Positions 6,184 to 6,363 of a DNA stretch of 6,363 nucleotides are shown in pieces. The notes beneath the pieces were generated by a model, which made no database searches, had not been told where the DNA came from, and saw nothing but the letters and a program-made list of their open reading frames with translations. Position 1 is the stretch's first letter. Each line of letters begins with the position of its first letter. The stretch is from NCBI GenBank assembly GCA_903929065.1, contig CAIYTJ010000412.1, positions 1-6,363 of the forward strand. Reading direction: 5' to 3'. Made by a program: the position numbers and the translations under genes. The stretch comes from an uncultured Bacteroidales bacterium (GTDB taxonomy: Bacteria > Bacteroidota > Bacteroidia > Bacteroidales > Paludibacteraceae).

Positions 6184-6363
6184 GAACTTGCAGACTGCTA
6201 AATTAAACATTTCAGGACAAAGAGTAATTTAATTAAAAAATAGTTTTTATCTTTGGGGGTGAAAAAAGGAATATACAATTATTACTCTGGAATAAAGGGA
6301 AAATAAGAATTACTTAAAATATATAAGAGCACCTTTGTTTAAGGAGTGTAAAAACACTAAAAC
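6184..6363 (+). other. Right-edge noncoding stretch, probably the leader of a gene beyond the window
   Basis: No coding sequence is seen in these 180 bp, and no clear terminator follows the gene ending at 6183. The stretch contains the -7-like element TATCTTTG (6248-6255). Around it is an inverted repeat AGAGTAAT (6221-6228) / ATTACTCT (6281-6288). At the very edge are two overlapping small hairpins (6330-6358). About 105 bases follow the promoter-like element without a start codon in a good context. Confidence 0.55.
6248..6255 (+). promoter_or_regulatory. Candidate -7 element pointing out of the window
   Basis: TATCTTTG fully matches TAnnTTTG. It is followed by GGGGGTG, more G-rich than its surroundings. 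No TTTG is seen at the usual -33 distance. It would drive transcription rightwards, into a gene that begins beyond 6363 or into a small RNA. Confidence 0.4.

Noticed and set aside
6341..6346. AAGGAG as a Shine-Dalgarno site
   Set aside because: No ATG follows within range before the window ends, and strong Shine-Dalgarno sites are uncommon in this phylum.
6337..6363. CRISPR repeat at the right edge listed as a feature
   Set aside because: Only one copy is present and no cas gene or spacer can be seen, so it is kept as a low-scored finding only.

Overview
The window looks like an ordinary chromosomal segment from a member of the Bacteroidota, most likely the order Bacteroidales. This rests on the style of the encoded proteins (PPK1, short PPX, patatin-like protein and response regulator all read like Bacteroidales homologues from memory), A+T-rich intergenic DNA, the absence of Shine-Dalgarno sequences before starts, and several matches to the Bacteroidota -7 promoter element TAnnTTTG. 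I cannot place it to genus.

Layout. Four genes lie on the minus strand, in transcription order from right to left. They are an OmpR/PhoB-type response regulator (4322-5005), a secreted patatin-like phospholipase (3367-4287, probable TTG start), polyphosphate kinase ppk1 (1076-3148) and a short exopolyphosphatase of the Ppx/GppA family (70-1026). A strong hairpin terminator (18-57) closes the group. The regulator and the lipase are 34 bp apart and ppk1 and ppx are 49 bp apart, so each pair is probably co-transcribed. The 218-bp gap before ppk1 carries its own promoter-like element. To the right, a 353-bp A+T-rich divergent intergenic region separates the regulator from a plus-strand gene (5359-6183). 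That gene encodes a 274-residue protein that resembles an uncharacterised Bacteroidota family. The last 180 bp hold only promoter-like and dyad elements.

How the genes may work together. PPK1 makes polyphosphate from ATP and PPX removes phosphate from its ends, so the pair sets the polyphosphate pool. The nearby PhoB-like regulator, with no kinase gene in the window, may answer phosphate or envelope signals. That is an inference from proximity and domain type. It gains some support from an array of GTTACAAA-like units on an exact 11-bp pitch directly upstream of the regulator, the arrangement expected for tandem OmpR/PhoB-type half-sites, and from a related motif at the ppk1 promoter.

Most worth a second look: the 11-bp-phased operator candidate; the patatin protein that ends where the POTRA/beta-barrel part of its long Bacteroidota relatives would begin; its missing ATG and the perfect 12-bp tandem repeat in front of it; the 274-residue protein of unknown function; and the 18-bp degenerate tandem repeat in the divergent intergenic region. 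I found no tRNA, rRNA, insertion sequence, confirmed CRISPR array or clearly new multi-gene system.
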